A stretch of 64,000 bases of DNA from Caenorhabditis remanei (lineage: Eukaryota; Nematoda; Chromadorea; Rhabditida; Rhabditidae): positions 682,001-746,000 of the forward strand of contig NC_071332.1 of assembly GCF_010183535.1 (NCBI RefSeq). The letters are read 5' to 3'. A program made the translations under genes and the position numbers. The notes beneath the pieces were generated by a model. The model did not search any database, was not told the DNA's origin, and saw only the letters and a list, made by a program, of their open reading frames with translations. Of this stretch, positions 15,001 through 26,325 are shown one piece after another; the first letter of the stretch is position 1, and every line of letters begins with the position of its first letter.

Positions 15001-16592
15001 TATCAGAGAATTCGCTAGAAAAGAAGTTATTTCGGAAAAACAATAAAAATCAGACCTGTCAAAAGTCGGGCCGGCCCGGCCCGATTGGTTCGGATTCAAA
15101 AGTGCGTGCTCATTTTTTAACAAATTTATTTTTGAAACAATCGAATAAACGTTTCTCCGCTAAACCCGCTCTCGCTACTTTTGTTGCGCCTCACTGTTTT
15201 TAACTCATATTCACTGTATCTTTTGTTACTCTTCTCATCGTTCTTGTTTATTTCCAAAATCTTTAACAACATTCTTTTTTTTCAGAACCGACACGAATAG
15301 TTCTCAAAAACTCGGAGAAAAAAGCGATGATGAGTGTGTACAACTATCACTCTTGCTTTTTTCAAATGATACTCCCGTCGAAGTTTTCCCGCGTAAAAGA
15401 TGTACGTTCTCCGGGTGGTCTCTCTTCGGAGTTATCTAACCCGTGCATTTTGGAGATGGAGTAACACACGCGAAGTTGGATTGAAATCCTGCTTACAAGG
15501 TGGGATATACTCTGGTTGATGTTCGATAGCGTGGAAGATGTAACCTCTCCGGGTGGTGTCTCTTCGGAGTCAACCGACCCATGCATTTTGGAGTTTGAGT
15601 TACACACGCGGAGTAGGATTCATATCCTGCCAGCAAAGTGAGAAGGACTCTGGTTGATGTACGTTCCCGTGGAAGATGTACGCTCTCCGGGTGGTGTCTC
15701 TTCGGAGTTAACTGACCCTTGCATTTTGGAGATGGAGTTACACACGCCGGAGCAGGATCCAAATCCTGCTCACGAGTTTGGAGTTTACTCCCGTCGAAGT
15801 TTTTCCGCATGAAAGTTGTAGCCTCTCCGGATGTCTCTTCGGAGTTAACTGGCCCATGCGTTTTGGAGATAGAGTTACCTGATTCGCGATGATTACATCC
15901 ACGCGGTGATACTAGATGTATATGATCCGGTGATTAAGTTTATGAGCGAATCAGTTTTTAACTTTTGAATTATAAAAACAGAACCAGAATCCCTAGATTT
16001 CCAACCGCATACAAGAGTTTTCCACTTTTTAAAATCCAAAGCACTTCTAGTGTTGTACACATTCATATTCACTGAGTATCGACTCACTGTTACATGCGAC
16101 GATAATCAACCTTCAGGTACCTATAACCTTTCCAACTCACCGGCAACTGCTGTGACTGATGAGATTGTCCTGACATTATCGACGGTCTCTGCTGAAGTTG
16201 CTGGGGTTGGTACTCCGGTTCTCCATGGCCGCCGTTTCCGTTCATCTGAAACATGTTGCAATTTTAAACATTTCAAAATGTATTTATATAAACGTTTGTT
16301 TGTCCTATTGTAGTATGGTTACAGAAAAATTGAAAACAAAATTGAATATTCATAGAATAAGTTCCGTTCTCATGAGAACTCTCAAATTCTCGAAACATAC
16401 CTTATGCGGAAAATTGTGTTGATAAAATGCATCAACATCACGACGATTCGGTCCGGTTATTGTTGAAATCGACCGTCTTGGTGCATAATAATTCGGTGGG
16501 TGCTGAGGTGGAGGCATCGGATTGGTTGGCGGTGGCTGGGGCACTTCCGGCGCACCCCATTCGAATGGATTGTTCAACTGATCCACTGTGAT
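1..16592 (-). CDS. saeg-1: ELM2-SANT-C2H2 zinc-finger transcriptional regulator, SAEG-1-like (partial at both ends)
   Basis: Exons in transcript order: 16592-16401, 16245-16141, 14311-14237, 14193-14029, 13984-13883, 13823-13729, 8760-8661, 7472-7333, 2684-2522, 2468-2143, 1766-1621, 1573-1039, 807-219 and 39-1 (this last one less certain). Every junction has a consensus site and the reading frame stays open across all of them, giving more than 920 residues. The N-terminal half is rich in P, Q, H and N. An ELM2 domain starts at HINLGRNYQARVKKW (exon 1766) and a SANT domain at LWTPDEIYQFQDAIY (exon 1573). A C2H2 finger CRLCDKCF...HMKSH (C-x2-C-x12-H-x3-H) and a Q-rich tail lie in exon 807. ELM2-SANT proteins recruit histone deacetylases; C. 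elegans SAEG-1 acts with the nuclear cGMP-dependent kinase EGL-4. No start codon is assigned: the first exon here opens in phase 0. Exons 16245 and 7472 begin with ATG just after the acceptor, and an in-frame ATG pair lies before exon 2684, so shorter isoforms are possible. The 3' end lies outside the window. The acceptor at 807 could instead be at about 825, also in frame. Confidence 0.85.
2685..7332. other. Intron of the saeg-1-like gene
   Basis: No exon seen. It holds MITE P1 copy 1, a purine-rich stretch with AGAGAGAAAGAG runs (4,560-4,975) and a palindrome with a P1-type centre (GAGACGCAG...CTGCGTCTCT, about 6,884-6,957). Confidence 0.4.
3636..3835. mobile_element. Palindromic MITE family P1, copy 1
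   Basis: Inverted arms of the shared type (left GAAAACTTTTTGAAAGCTCT, right AGCTATCAAAAATTTGTCAA) flank a purine/pyrimidine centre with AGACAGACACTCTGC. Diverged arm fragments continue to about 4,140. Confidence 0.6.
8160..8236 (-). pseudogene. Degenerate tRNA-like sequence
   Basis: On the minus strand, GACCGAGTGGTTAAGG resembles an A box with D arm and GGTTCGATCCC a B box with T loop, correctly spaced for about 75 bases. The acceptor stem does not pair and the anticodon arm is too irregular to name an isotype. It is a tRNA pseudogene or the head of a tRNA-derived repeat. Confidence 0.5.
12871..13240. repeat. Degenerate tandem repeat, about 145 bp x 2.5
   Basis: Anchors of the type CCGATTTCAACC(A/G)AATTTT recur at about 12,881, 13,023 and 13,171, each followed by a T-rich stretch and a TTTTACGGT/TTTTAGATT block. 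Confidence 0.55.
13438..13680. mobile_element. Palindromic MITE family P1, copy 2
   Basis: Full-length: left arm with GTAGTTGACAACCTTTCGAT, centre AGAGAAGCTAGAGTGTCTGA, right arm with GAGCTATCAAAAAGTCGTTA. It lies in the saeg-1-like intron next to exon 13,729. Confidence 0.75.
15369..15875. repeat. 138-bp tandem repeat, about 3.7 copies
   Basis: CTCCGGGTGGT-type anchors lie at 15,409, 15,547, 15,685 and 15,825, giving periods of 138, 138 and 140. Each unit has CTCTTCGGAGTTA, GCATTTTGGAGATGGAGTTA and CACACGCG. On the minus strand the frame stays open across several units because 138 is a multiple of three. It lies in a saeg-1-like intron. Confidence 0.8.
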
Positions 16593-17129
16593 CTGGAATT
16601 ACGTCAGAATAGACTGGAAATTTTAAAAAACGTTAAAAAGAATAAGAATACGGTATCGTTTTTGTATGGAAATCATTAAAAATCGGGGGGAAAAGAAGAA
16701 GAAAGAGAAATGAAATGATCGATAAAAACGGAGGAAACATTATGCATCATTACCAACATGTTGGTACACCCTTTTTTGATTCTTTGAGCGCGGAAGAATA
16801 GAAATGAAGCAAACCACAAAAAAATCAAGATAGTGGGTTCAAAGAGATGGCACTTGAAACAAGGTGGGGTGGGTTGAAGAGCTGATAAAGAGACGGTTTT
16901 TTTGAAAAGAAGCGGTGTCGTGGAAGGAATGGATGAGAAAATGAGGAAAAGTTATGGTTTTTATGGAGTGGTCGAAAATGGAAAACATTGTGTTCAAAAA
17001 GTTGTTACCAAAAATGATAGGAACAGTCTCTAAAATCGAGGATTGTGATTTTAGATTTAAAAAAAAAGAGAATTTCCTGGGCATTACATTACGATAATAA
17101 TTAAAAACAATTCTATTGAATATACAGTA

Positions 17130-18040
17130 GCCATGTGTAGATTGACAAAAAAAATCAGTTGAAAATCTCCTAAAGTTTAATGCTCTGTAACTACTCCAAA
17201 AATTACCCGATTTTATTGAATTTACATTTTTTTTCTTTTTTGAGTTTCTCAAATCGGGGGTACTCGATTTTAGAACTCGGAAAGATAGAACTGCGACAAA
17301 ATAAAACTGTAACAATATAGAACTGACAAAAATAGAACTGTTACAAAGTGGAATTGAAAACAATAGAACTGTTACAAAATAGAATTCCACAAAATAGAAC
17401 TGAACGAAATAGAATTGCTACAAAATAGAACTGCTACAAAATAGAACTCTACCACTGGTTTTGAAAATACTTATTAGGCTTATCTAATATAACTTTATAC
17501 AGTTTTTTGTTGACTATTAAATAGACAAAGACTTTATCTTCATAAAATAAGTGTTTTTAGTCGATTTTTCTCCTCGAAAATTGGTTATAATTCGTCTTAA
17601 AAGTCACGAATGCAAACGCGCTCCATTCGAACTAGAGTTCTATTTTGTAGCAGTTCTATTTTGTAACAGTTCCATTTCGTCGCAGTTCCATTTCGTCGCA
17701 GTTCCATTTTGTTCAGTTCTATTTTTGTCTGTTCTATATTGTTACTGTTTTATTTTGTCGCAGTTCTATCTTTCCGAGTTCTAAAATCGAGTACCCCCCT
17801 CAAATCCTGATCTTTATTTTTGCACTTGAAAACTTTTTGATAGCTTGTTTAGATTTGGAGATATGTGTCTTTGAAGATGAGCGTCTGGAAATGAGAGAGG
17901 GAGAGGGTGCAGAGAGGCTAGAGTATCTTATTTCTCTGCACTCTCTCTCCCTTTCTCTCTCTAGCAGTTTATATTCAAAAGATGATATCTTAAAACCTAA
18001 TAAAAAAAGTAACTGCAAAAATATAAATCTGAGCTTGATC
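17130..18040. mobile_element. Palindromic MITE family P1, copy 3, split by an inserted element
   Basis: Its left flank (17,130-17,255) and remaining part (17,807-18,040) match the inverse of copy 4 at 18,700-18,950 when the insert 17,256-17,798 is removed. The centre shows GGAGAGGGTGCAGAGAGGCT and its loose inverse. Confidence 0.7.
17256..17798. mobile_element. 543-bp foldback element with tandem-repeat arms and 8-bp target-site duplication
   Basis: The ends are GGGGGTACTCGATTTTAGAA and its exact inverse TTCTAAAATCGAGTACCCCC. CTCAAATC flanks both sides (17,248-17,255 and 17,799-17,806). The arms are built of about 12-16-bp units of the type AAAATAGAACTGTTAC, inverted in the right arm. The uninterrupted target is seen in copy 4 of family P1. 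An 8-bp duplication fits hAT-like transposition, although these ends are not typical hAT termini. Confidence 0.85.
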
Positions 18041-18689
18041 AGAGTGACAAAAGCATTTTTTTCAGAAATCGGTGAAATTACAAAGTTGAGACACAGTCTC
18101 AAAATAGAGTATTAATTTCTTACAAAAATCTTCAGAAGTTCGCTTCTTCAAAACTTACCAGATGCAAATCCTTATTTATTCTAGATCTTGTTTTCTCCTA
18201 ATAACTCCGCAGAATGCAATTTTCACCTGGACAACACGAAAATATATTTCAAAGTTAGAGACCAAAGTGTACTGGATGTCTATAAATTATTCGGCTAGTT
18301 GTAGATAGAAAAAAACCAATTTTTGAAAAATAAAAGAATACTAATTACTTGGTACTTTAGTGCAGGAAGAGAGAGAGAAATATAAATACAAATTGACTTC
18401 TGACCATTTAAAAAAAAGATGGGATGGAAATTGAGAAGATAGTAGTCCTTAATGAGACGAAAAAAGGAGAAAAGAGTAACGACTCCCATCATCATTTCTT
18501 CTTTTTTAGATGAATAAGAGAGGAGACGACAGGGTGAGATGACGTGGAAATCACGTGGCCGAGAGAAAGTTGGCTGAAAATAAATGGAGAGGTTTAGAAT
18601 AGAGAGAGTATGCTGAAATGGAGAGAACAGAGAATAAAATGAAAACTTCAAATATCGGTGATGTTTCTTTAGCGCTCTTTCAGCCTAGT

Positions 18690-19060
18690 TTCGGGTATTT
18701 CGCACTGTGGAGAGAGAGACGCAGACGATGAGAGTGTCTCGTTGTCTGCGTCTCTTCCCTCTATTTTCTCAGGTTACTATCTTTAAAGGCGCCTATCTCA
18801 AAAACTGAAAAGGCTATCAAAAAGTTGTCAACTGCAAAAATAAAGATCAAGATTTGAGAAACCCTAAAAAATGTAAATTCAAAAAAATTGAGCAATTTTT
18901 GGAGTAGTTACAGAGTATCAAACTTTAGGAGATTTTCAACTGAACATTTTTTCCCAGATAGTTATCTCTAAAGGCGCATATCTCGGAATCTAAAAGTGCT
19001 ATCAAAAAGTTGGTAACTACAAACATTAAAATCTAGATTTGGTCAAAACAATTAAAATAA
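18690..19060. mobile_element. Palindromic MITE family P1, copy 4 and an extra arm
   Basis: Centre GAGACGCAGACGATGAGAGT with inverse GTCTGCGTCTCT, then the right arm with GGCTATCAAAAAGTTGTCAA, followed by the conserved outer flank (AGTAGTTACAGAGTATC) and a second arm ending at 19,060. Confidence 0.65.
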
Positions 19061-21269
19061 ATTTTAATTAGTGGGGCAAAAAATAAAAAAGCCACATAGT
19101 CTTGATGTTGGTCAATTTTATGCTCTGCTTGTTTTCAAAGGCGCGTATCTAAAAAGCCGAGATAATTATTTAAAATTTGTTAATTATAAAAATAAAAATA
19201 AACATTAAATCTTCACAAAAAATACTCCAATAATGCCTTATTTAACGGAAACCAGAGCCGAAAAAGTAAGAGAAAGAAGGGGAAGAATTTTTGATTCCAG
19301 AATCTTTTCCCTGATTAATAATTCATGTTAGTCACGTTTCTGGCGGGATACAAACTCCTAATATCGGATGATCTAGGAGGCTAAACTTGATCTCCAGGAA
19401 AAAAATGAATCAAGGGGCGGGGCTTATTTAAAGTGAAGAAAATAAAAAGACCAACACATCTCAAGAGATATGTGTAAAATATAACAACAAGAAAAAGTTC
19501 AATGACGCTCTTAAGTCAGAAAGGTTTTTGACCATCCAAAAAAGAATCCCCTCAGTTATCAATAGAGCAGAGATGACAAACCCGGTGAACAGATGATAAA
19601 GAACGTCAAGAGGCTGAAGACGTGAAATCTACAGTAATCCGCACTCCTCGAATTGCACACTATCTAATCTAACAAGATAATCAGGGGCGTGGTGATTGAC
19701 ACCGGAAAAAAAGAAAAAATCGAAAAAAAAAAGAGAAAAGTTAAGAGATAGAAGACAATGAAAAGCAAATGAAAACAATACGCAACCGGTTTTTTCTTGA
19801 CGAAAAAGAAAAAAAGAAAAAAACCTTATCAGTCGGTTGGATACTTTGGAAATGCAAAATCTTTTCTTTTTTTGAGAAAAATTCGAAAGAAAGAACGGAA
19901 ATTCTTAATTGAAGCATTCAGATTTGAGAAAAAACTTTCGAAAAGCGTCACTCATGACGTATGTGTTTTTTTCTTTTTTCGGAGAAAATAGGAGGGAAAC
20001 CCCTTGTTACTTTGACCACTTGAGATTAGACTGTCTAATAGTTTTTTTCCTGTTAATTTTTGGTTTTTGTGACTTTTGTAGTGTTGGTTGTGGTGACCGA
20101 GAAAATGCGAAAGTTCAGCCACTGAAGTTTTTAGGAGAGGTAAAAGGAAGATATTTCTCTGCTTTTTGGGGAATTTATGTGGATTTTAATCTGGGATTTG
20201 ATGTCAAAAAAGTACTGGACTAGCCAAAAAACGGAAAAAAGTGCAACAGGAAAAATTCCCTAGGAATCTGAAAATGACGGCGGCCGAACTTTTTTTAGGC
20301 CACCGCAGAGAAGGAAACTACGGCTACCGTATTTAGAAAGGAAGAATCGTAAGCAAAAGAAAAAACTGACGGCCGAGCGTTTTCTCGGCCATCGGTTATA
20401 GAATCAATGGTTAGCGAAGTATAGTAAGATTATACAGTTAGAAAAGTATAATGCAACCGCGCTCCACCGGAACCAATGAAAATATGATTTCAGTAGAGCG
20501 CGGTCCCTCCAATTAGAAAAATTCCCGATAAGACGAAGAATGAGAAAAATGAGGTAAAAGTTGCGTTTGCGTCTAGAACCCCCCGTCGATTTATTGTTTG
20601 TTTTTGGGGTAGTCTATTTGCTAAAACCTTTTGGTCTTCTTCTTCTCCTCTTTTTCTTTTTTTTTCCGTTAGGTAAGATTAAAACTGAAATTAAGAAGAA
20701 AAAATGTTATACAATTAAAAAGTCCTGACACAATTTTTCTTCGAAAGTGCAGGGTGCTAAGAAGAAGAGGTGGAGACGCAGAAACATGAAAATCGTCGAG
20801 AAAATAATTGAAGAAAAAAGAAGAGAAAAATGGACGGCGCAGTAGCACGAGAAAAGAAGAAAAATGAAAGAAAAGGAGAGGGGGGAGGTCACTAATTGGT
20901 ACCACTTTCTTTTTTTTAGAATATAGACCAGATCGATTTTTCTTTTTCTTTTTTGAAAAATTCTAGAGAGAGACCGAAACTTGGATTAGAAGACGCCACG
21001 CTCGGTCAAACATCGTTTTTGAGTGATAAGAGTCAAGAGAGAGAGAGAGAGCATAGGAGGTGAGTTTTTTGAAAGTTGGAGGGTAATGGATGGAGAGAGA
21101 ATAAGAAAAGAGATAGAAACAGGTGTTGTTTTAGGAAAGAGAAGGGTTGACAAGAGGACATTGACAAGAGGATAAAGATTGAGGAGTAGTTAACAATGGT
21201 TTTTGAACTTGGATGATAAGTGCGAAGAAAATTGAAGATTGGAGAACCCTTATGCAAAAAAATTAAAAG

Positions 21270-21430
21270 AAAACGTCTCGGACTACATTTTTGTAGTTGA
21301 CAACTTTTTGATGGCTCTGCTAACTTTTGAGATATTGGCCTTTAAAGATAACTATCTGAGAAATAGATAGGGAAGAGACGCAGACGACGAGACACTCTCA
21401 TTGTCTGCGTCTCTCTCCACAGTGCTTCAT
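21270..21430. mobile_element. Palindromic MITE family P1, copy 5 (left arm and centre)
   Basis: Left arm with GTAGTTGACAACTTTTTGAT and centre GAGACGCAGACGACGAGACA; this is close to the inverse of copy 4. The right arm is missing. A lone arm also lies at 21,590-21,660. Confidence 0.65.
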
Positions 21431-21744
21431 GCGTTAAAATAGGCTGTAATAACAGTAAAGAAACATCAATTTCTGCCGATTTTTGTAGTTTTCATTTTAT
21501 TGAAGTTTTCTTTTTTTTAAACAACTTCTAGAGAGTCTTACTTACACAGTGGTGATGTGTACAACTGAATGAATATTGGTAGTGTAGATAACACCTAAAT
21601 CTCATTTTTTAACGTCCTGATAGCTCTCCTAGCTTTTGAGCTTAAGAAACTGACAACTTTAACAAAACTGAAAAATAAAATAAAACAAGTTTGAATGAGT
21701 GTAACTTTGTCCAAAACTATCCCACAGTCATTTAAATTTAATAA

Positions 21745-21960
21745 TAATGTAAATCAAACCTAGATCTCCATTTTCTCAGTTCACAGTTTTTTGATAGTTC
21801 TTCTAGCTTTCGAGATACATGCGTTCAAAGACAGGAAGCTAAACTATTTGGGAGAAGAGACGCAGAGAAACGAGAGTGTCTAACAGTCTGCGCTCTCTTA
21901 TCCTCTCTAGATGCTTAAAAAATGTTTCAAAACCTAGAGAATCGACCGGACAGCTAGTGA
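21745..21960. mobile_element. Palindromic MITE family P1, copy 6
   Basis: Left arm AACCTAGATCTCCATTTTCT and TTTTTTGATAGTTCTTCTAG, centre GAGACGCAGAGAAACGAGAG; the right arm is degraded. Confidence 0.6.
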
Positions 21961-24900
21961 CCTTTTTACAAGTCCTCAAAGTATAAATAAAACCCATAAA
22001 ATAGAGTAACCGAGTAAAAATAAATAAAGTAATTGATTGTTTATGTTCAATTCATGATCTACAGAATGGTCAAATGACACAAGTTGTTTATGTCTATTGA
22101 AAAAGTGTCTTCCATAATTATATACTTTTTCCAAGTACAACGACTTCAATCGTATTTGACTCATTATCAATAAAAATAATAAAATCACTCTTTTCTGGAA
22201 TGTTATTACCTGGTATTAGCATTTTGGTTTTATTCGTGTGAAATTTTTTATAGCAGTTTTATGGTTAAGTGATGGACCAAGCTCTTAGATATTCGACTAC
22301 AGTAACCCAAATTATTCCCCGCATAATCAAGCAATAAGGAAGAGAAGAGTACTCTCTACAAGTGCACCAAACCACACGATTCACTACGCAAGACCGAGAA
22401 AAAAACGGCTGAGAGAGACGAGAGACGAGAAAAGGACACACTGTTTCAACCAAGTTCGAGAGAGAGAAAAATGAATGGATAAGAGAGAGTGAGAGACGGA
22501 GAGAAACACAAAAAAATGTCGGAAGGAGTGGAAGAAAAGAAGAAATTTTGAGAGATAGAGAGAGAGAGAGATAGAAACTAAACGCCGACGATGAGACGGG
22601 ACAGGAAGGAACCAAGTAAATAAAAGGGCACGTGGAGAGTGTGGGGCGAGAAAAAAAAAGAAGAAGAAGGATATCGGGGAGAGAGAGAAAAGCAACATAT
22701 ATAAGAAAGTGGTGATGAGAAGGAGAAGAAGAAAAATGAAAAATATGTGTGATGTCTTGAGAGTGAAAGGAGAGGAAAGATGGGGAGAGAGAGAGCCTCT
22801 GAAATGCAACAAGAAAAGAAAGAAGAGGTCCAGGAGTAGATGAAGACGTCATCACTACTTCCGGCATTGGAAGTTTAATTGGGGTTGGGTTGGTAAGTTC
22901 TTTAAAAGAGGTACTGATTTTGTGTGCGAAGAGGGGGCTAATGAGATCAAAGGGTGCAAAAGTATGTACACAGTTAAGAGGGTCCGACCTCGTTTTTCTC
23001 GTGAAACAGACCTCAAGGCCAAAAACTGAACATATATCTTTGGAATCAGCATTTTTCCAGCTTTCTAACGATATAGGTCACGACCCATACCCCATATGCG
23101 AGGTTTCTCTAAGATTGTCCCATAAAAATTTCCCTGAATGAGATGGACAGCTGAGATCGTGCGGATTTTGATATTGTAGGATTTTCCCGGTTTTTTGTAC
23201 CGATTTAAGGGGGAACACCAGGCTGACTATACATATAGTATCTCGGTTCATATCCAAGCTGGGACTACGCATGACTTAGGCCGTATGACTATCAAAAGTA
23301 TCAGAAATTGTTCTTCAAGATCACTAATAGTTGAATTTTTAGTGAAAATAAGCCAACCGATATTTCGAAAATTGAATTTCAAAAACATATTACAAGTCTG
23401 TATAACCCCTCTAAACCAACTGAACGGATTAGAAAAAAATATTGCTTCGTAAGAGATTTTGACTCAAATCTTCCTAATAGAGATAAAGAGATTTGAGACT
23501 GCTATTCTGAAGATCAGATTTATAGAAACGAAGACCTGGAAACCAAAGTACGTATAGATAGGGGGACTACTTGCAAACTACTCATTTCAGTCAGTCAGAA
23601 TACGTCAGCTGGAACGAAATTTGTAATAAAAAAACGAGATGAACTAATAATTTTTGCAGGAGTCTGGTGATGATGATAGTGAACTTATTATTTTTAAACT
23701 ATAGTAAAGAATATTTTAGACAAGATTATCTTTCATAAGCCCCGCCCAATTTTTCCAACATTTTCCTGAAAATTCGAAATTGGAAGTTTCGAGAAATTTT
23801 CTTCTCTGAAGAGTTTCGAAAATCTATTGTGCAACGAAATTGCGAATGTGGGCGGAGTCTAACAAGATTCTGTCAAAAAAAAACATGGAAATCAGAAAAA
23901 ATTCAAGAACACTAAATAAAAAACGTTTTTTCTGATAAGTTTCTCTTAACAAGAATTGTGAGGCAAAATTGCGATTGCTCCGCCCACTGGTGCTAAAGGA
24001 CTTAAAATATTGAGCTCCGCCCAAAAACCGGCTTCATTTGAACCGTTCGCCCTGCCTAGATTCTTGTGGGCGGAGCTTTGTATACCGCAATACCGCATAG
24101 GGGAATAAAACTACATATTTTTGTAATTCTAAATCTTTTCCAAATCAAACTAAAACTCGAATATATATATTTTTGTAGCGACAAAAAAATATAAAATACA
24201 AAAGTATGGCCAGTAAATACATATGTTTTTCTTTGTCTTCTCTATCTGCAAAAGAGAAAAAAAATCACAAGTTTTTCGATTTTTTCAATGTTTACAGCCT
24301 GGCCAGCAGAATTAGTGGGCGGTAGTTCAGGTGGTAATCTTTTTTGAATCGGTGAACTTTAGCAGTCAATGGGAGGTATCTGGTAAACATGGCAAAGAAA
24401 GTTACCTATTTCTTATTATGAAGGGGTAATAAGATTGTATTTGAGATAAACAACCCATTATAAGATTATCTGGAGCCAGGTTTCTAAGAAAACTGAAAAT
24501 TTGATATCTCGGAATATTGGTTGGAAAAGACTTCTAAACATTATGGAGAAGTATAAGATGGGTTTCTGGGTTAGAAAAGAGAGAGACTCATACGGCTAGA
24601 GTGTCTGACTGTTTCGTTTGCATTATCATTAGAGCACATTTGAAAAAAGGTCCGCGGCTTTTAGGGCTGCCAAGGGCCCGGATTGACCAAATGGAATGAA
24701 TTTTTTCACATATACTAATCTTCTGGTCCTCTACAAGGCCGCCTGGAGAAGCAAAAATTTTCCAAGGCTATGACCGTTTTGACAGCCATGGAGATAAGAA
24801 AAACTTGAAAAATTGAATTTCCTGATTTTCAAATTTCATGCAGGTTGTGATCAAAGACTTAAAGACTAGTAAATTTTTAGGCATCATCTTAAACTAGATA

Positions 24901-26044
24901 AAACCGTCTGCCCCTGTTCGGCAATGTCACCGCTCAGATTTCGCAAAGGAGGCGGAGCTTTCTGAATGTGTCCTCGGAATACTGCCGCACGGATCTCTAG
25001 AAGTGGGCGGAATCCAAAACTGAATTTTGGCACCGTTTCATTAGAGCCTACCGTATCTACAAACTGATAAAAAAACCATCGGAAAAGTTTTTTTGGAAGC
25101 GTTTTCAGATTCAGATAACGAAATTATCATCAATGGAATCGGAAAAATTTGATTTCCGCGATTTTTGAACAGTTAGCTCCAGGACGTTTTGTAAGATATT
25201 AAGAAAGCAGAATACAAGTTTTTTCTTGGTTTCGAAACGTCCCGATTTCAAAACCACCGATTTCAGAAAGCTCCAACTCCTCGTCATTTATTTTTCTCAT
25301 TTTTCATTAATAATGTTGTTTTCAGTCCAAAGTTTGCTAGAAAAGTGCACAGACAGATTATGCAAACAAAGAAAATGAGAAGAAATAAAAATAACAAATC
25401 TACAAATGACGACGAAGAAAAAAATCAGCTGCCATTGCTATTTCCTCATCCGACGTCATTGAACTTGTCATGCAAACCCCCACCGTCTAATTATAAAATT
25501 CTAGTTTTTCTGCAAAAGAGCTAGCATATGTATATGACAACTTCACAGAAAACTTTTTAGAGAAAAAGAAGAAGAAAAGTGAAAATGGAAAAGAAACGTA
25601 CTTTTGTCTTGTCCTTAGTCCCTTGAGACTTTCGTTAAAGCAAAAAGGACGAAACGGAGATTGAAACACTCTTTTTCTCTTTTTTTTGGAACGTGTGTTC
25701 TAGTGGAATGAAGAGAAAGAGATTGATGAGGAGGAGGATGACAAGAATTTTGTCGTGGAGCAATGGAGCTTTGGAGATGATTTGTAAGCCAGCAGCCCTC
25801 CCTGGTCGAGGGATCAAAAGAACACTTTGTGTGCTTGATATATAGGAAAAGAATTTGTATTTTTGCTATGGAATTGGAAATCGAGTTGGAGAGGAAGGGG
25901 AAAAGTAGATTAGGTACAATATTAGATTTTCATAAAATAGGAAACATTGGAGCGTAATTTTATTTAACAATTAGATTTCAGGTTAAAATGCCTAACTTTG
26001 ACTCAGCGTCACGGTGTTTTTAAATATACCACCGTATCAAATAT

Positions 26045-26325
26045 ACATTTGTTGTGTAGATCAAACCTAGAGCATCATTTTCGCAGTTGACAACTTTTTG
26101 ATAGCATTTCTCGTTTTCGAGATATGGGGACCCAAAGTTTGCTAGGCGACACCGCGAGAGAGGGGAGACAGAGAAAACAGACACTTTCGCTTCTCTGCGC
26201 TCTCTTCCTCCCCTCTCTAAAGTTTGAAGGCGCATATATCAAAAGCTGGAAGAGATATGAAAAAGTTATCAACTGGAAAAATAGAGATCTAGATTTTATC
26301 TACAACGTCCAATAATTTATAAAAT
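26045..26325. mobile_element. Palindromic MITE family P1, copy 7
   Basis: Full length: CAGTTGACAACTTTTTGATA in the left arm, centre AGACACTTTCGCTTCTCTGC, right arm AAAAGCTGGAAGAGATATGA and TCTAGATTTTATCTAC. Confidence 0.75.

Noticed and set aside
22265..22867. 200-codon open frame on the minus strand starting MPEVVMTSSSTPG
   Set aside because: Almost entirely leucine/serine/phenylalanine from GA-rich low-complexity DNA; no domain and no good donor after the plausible first 19 codons.
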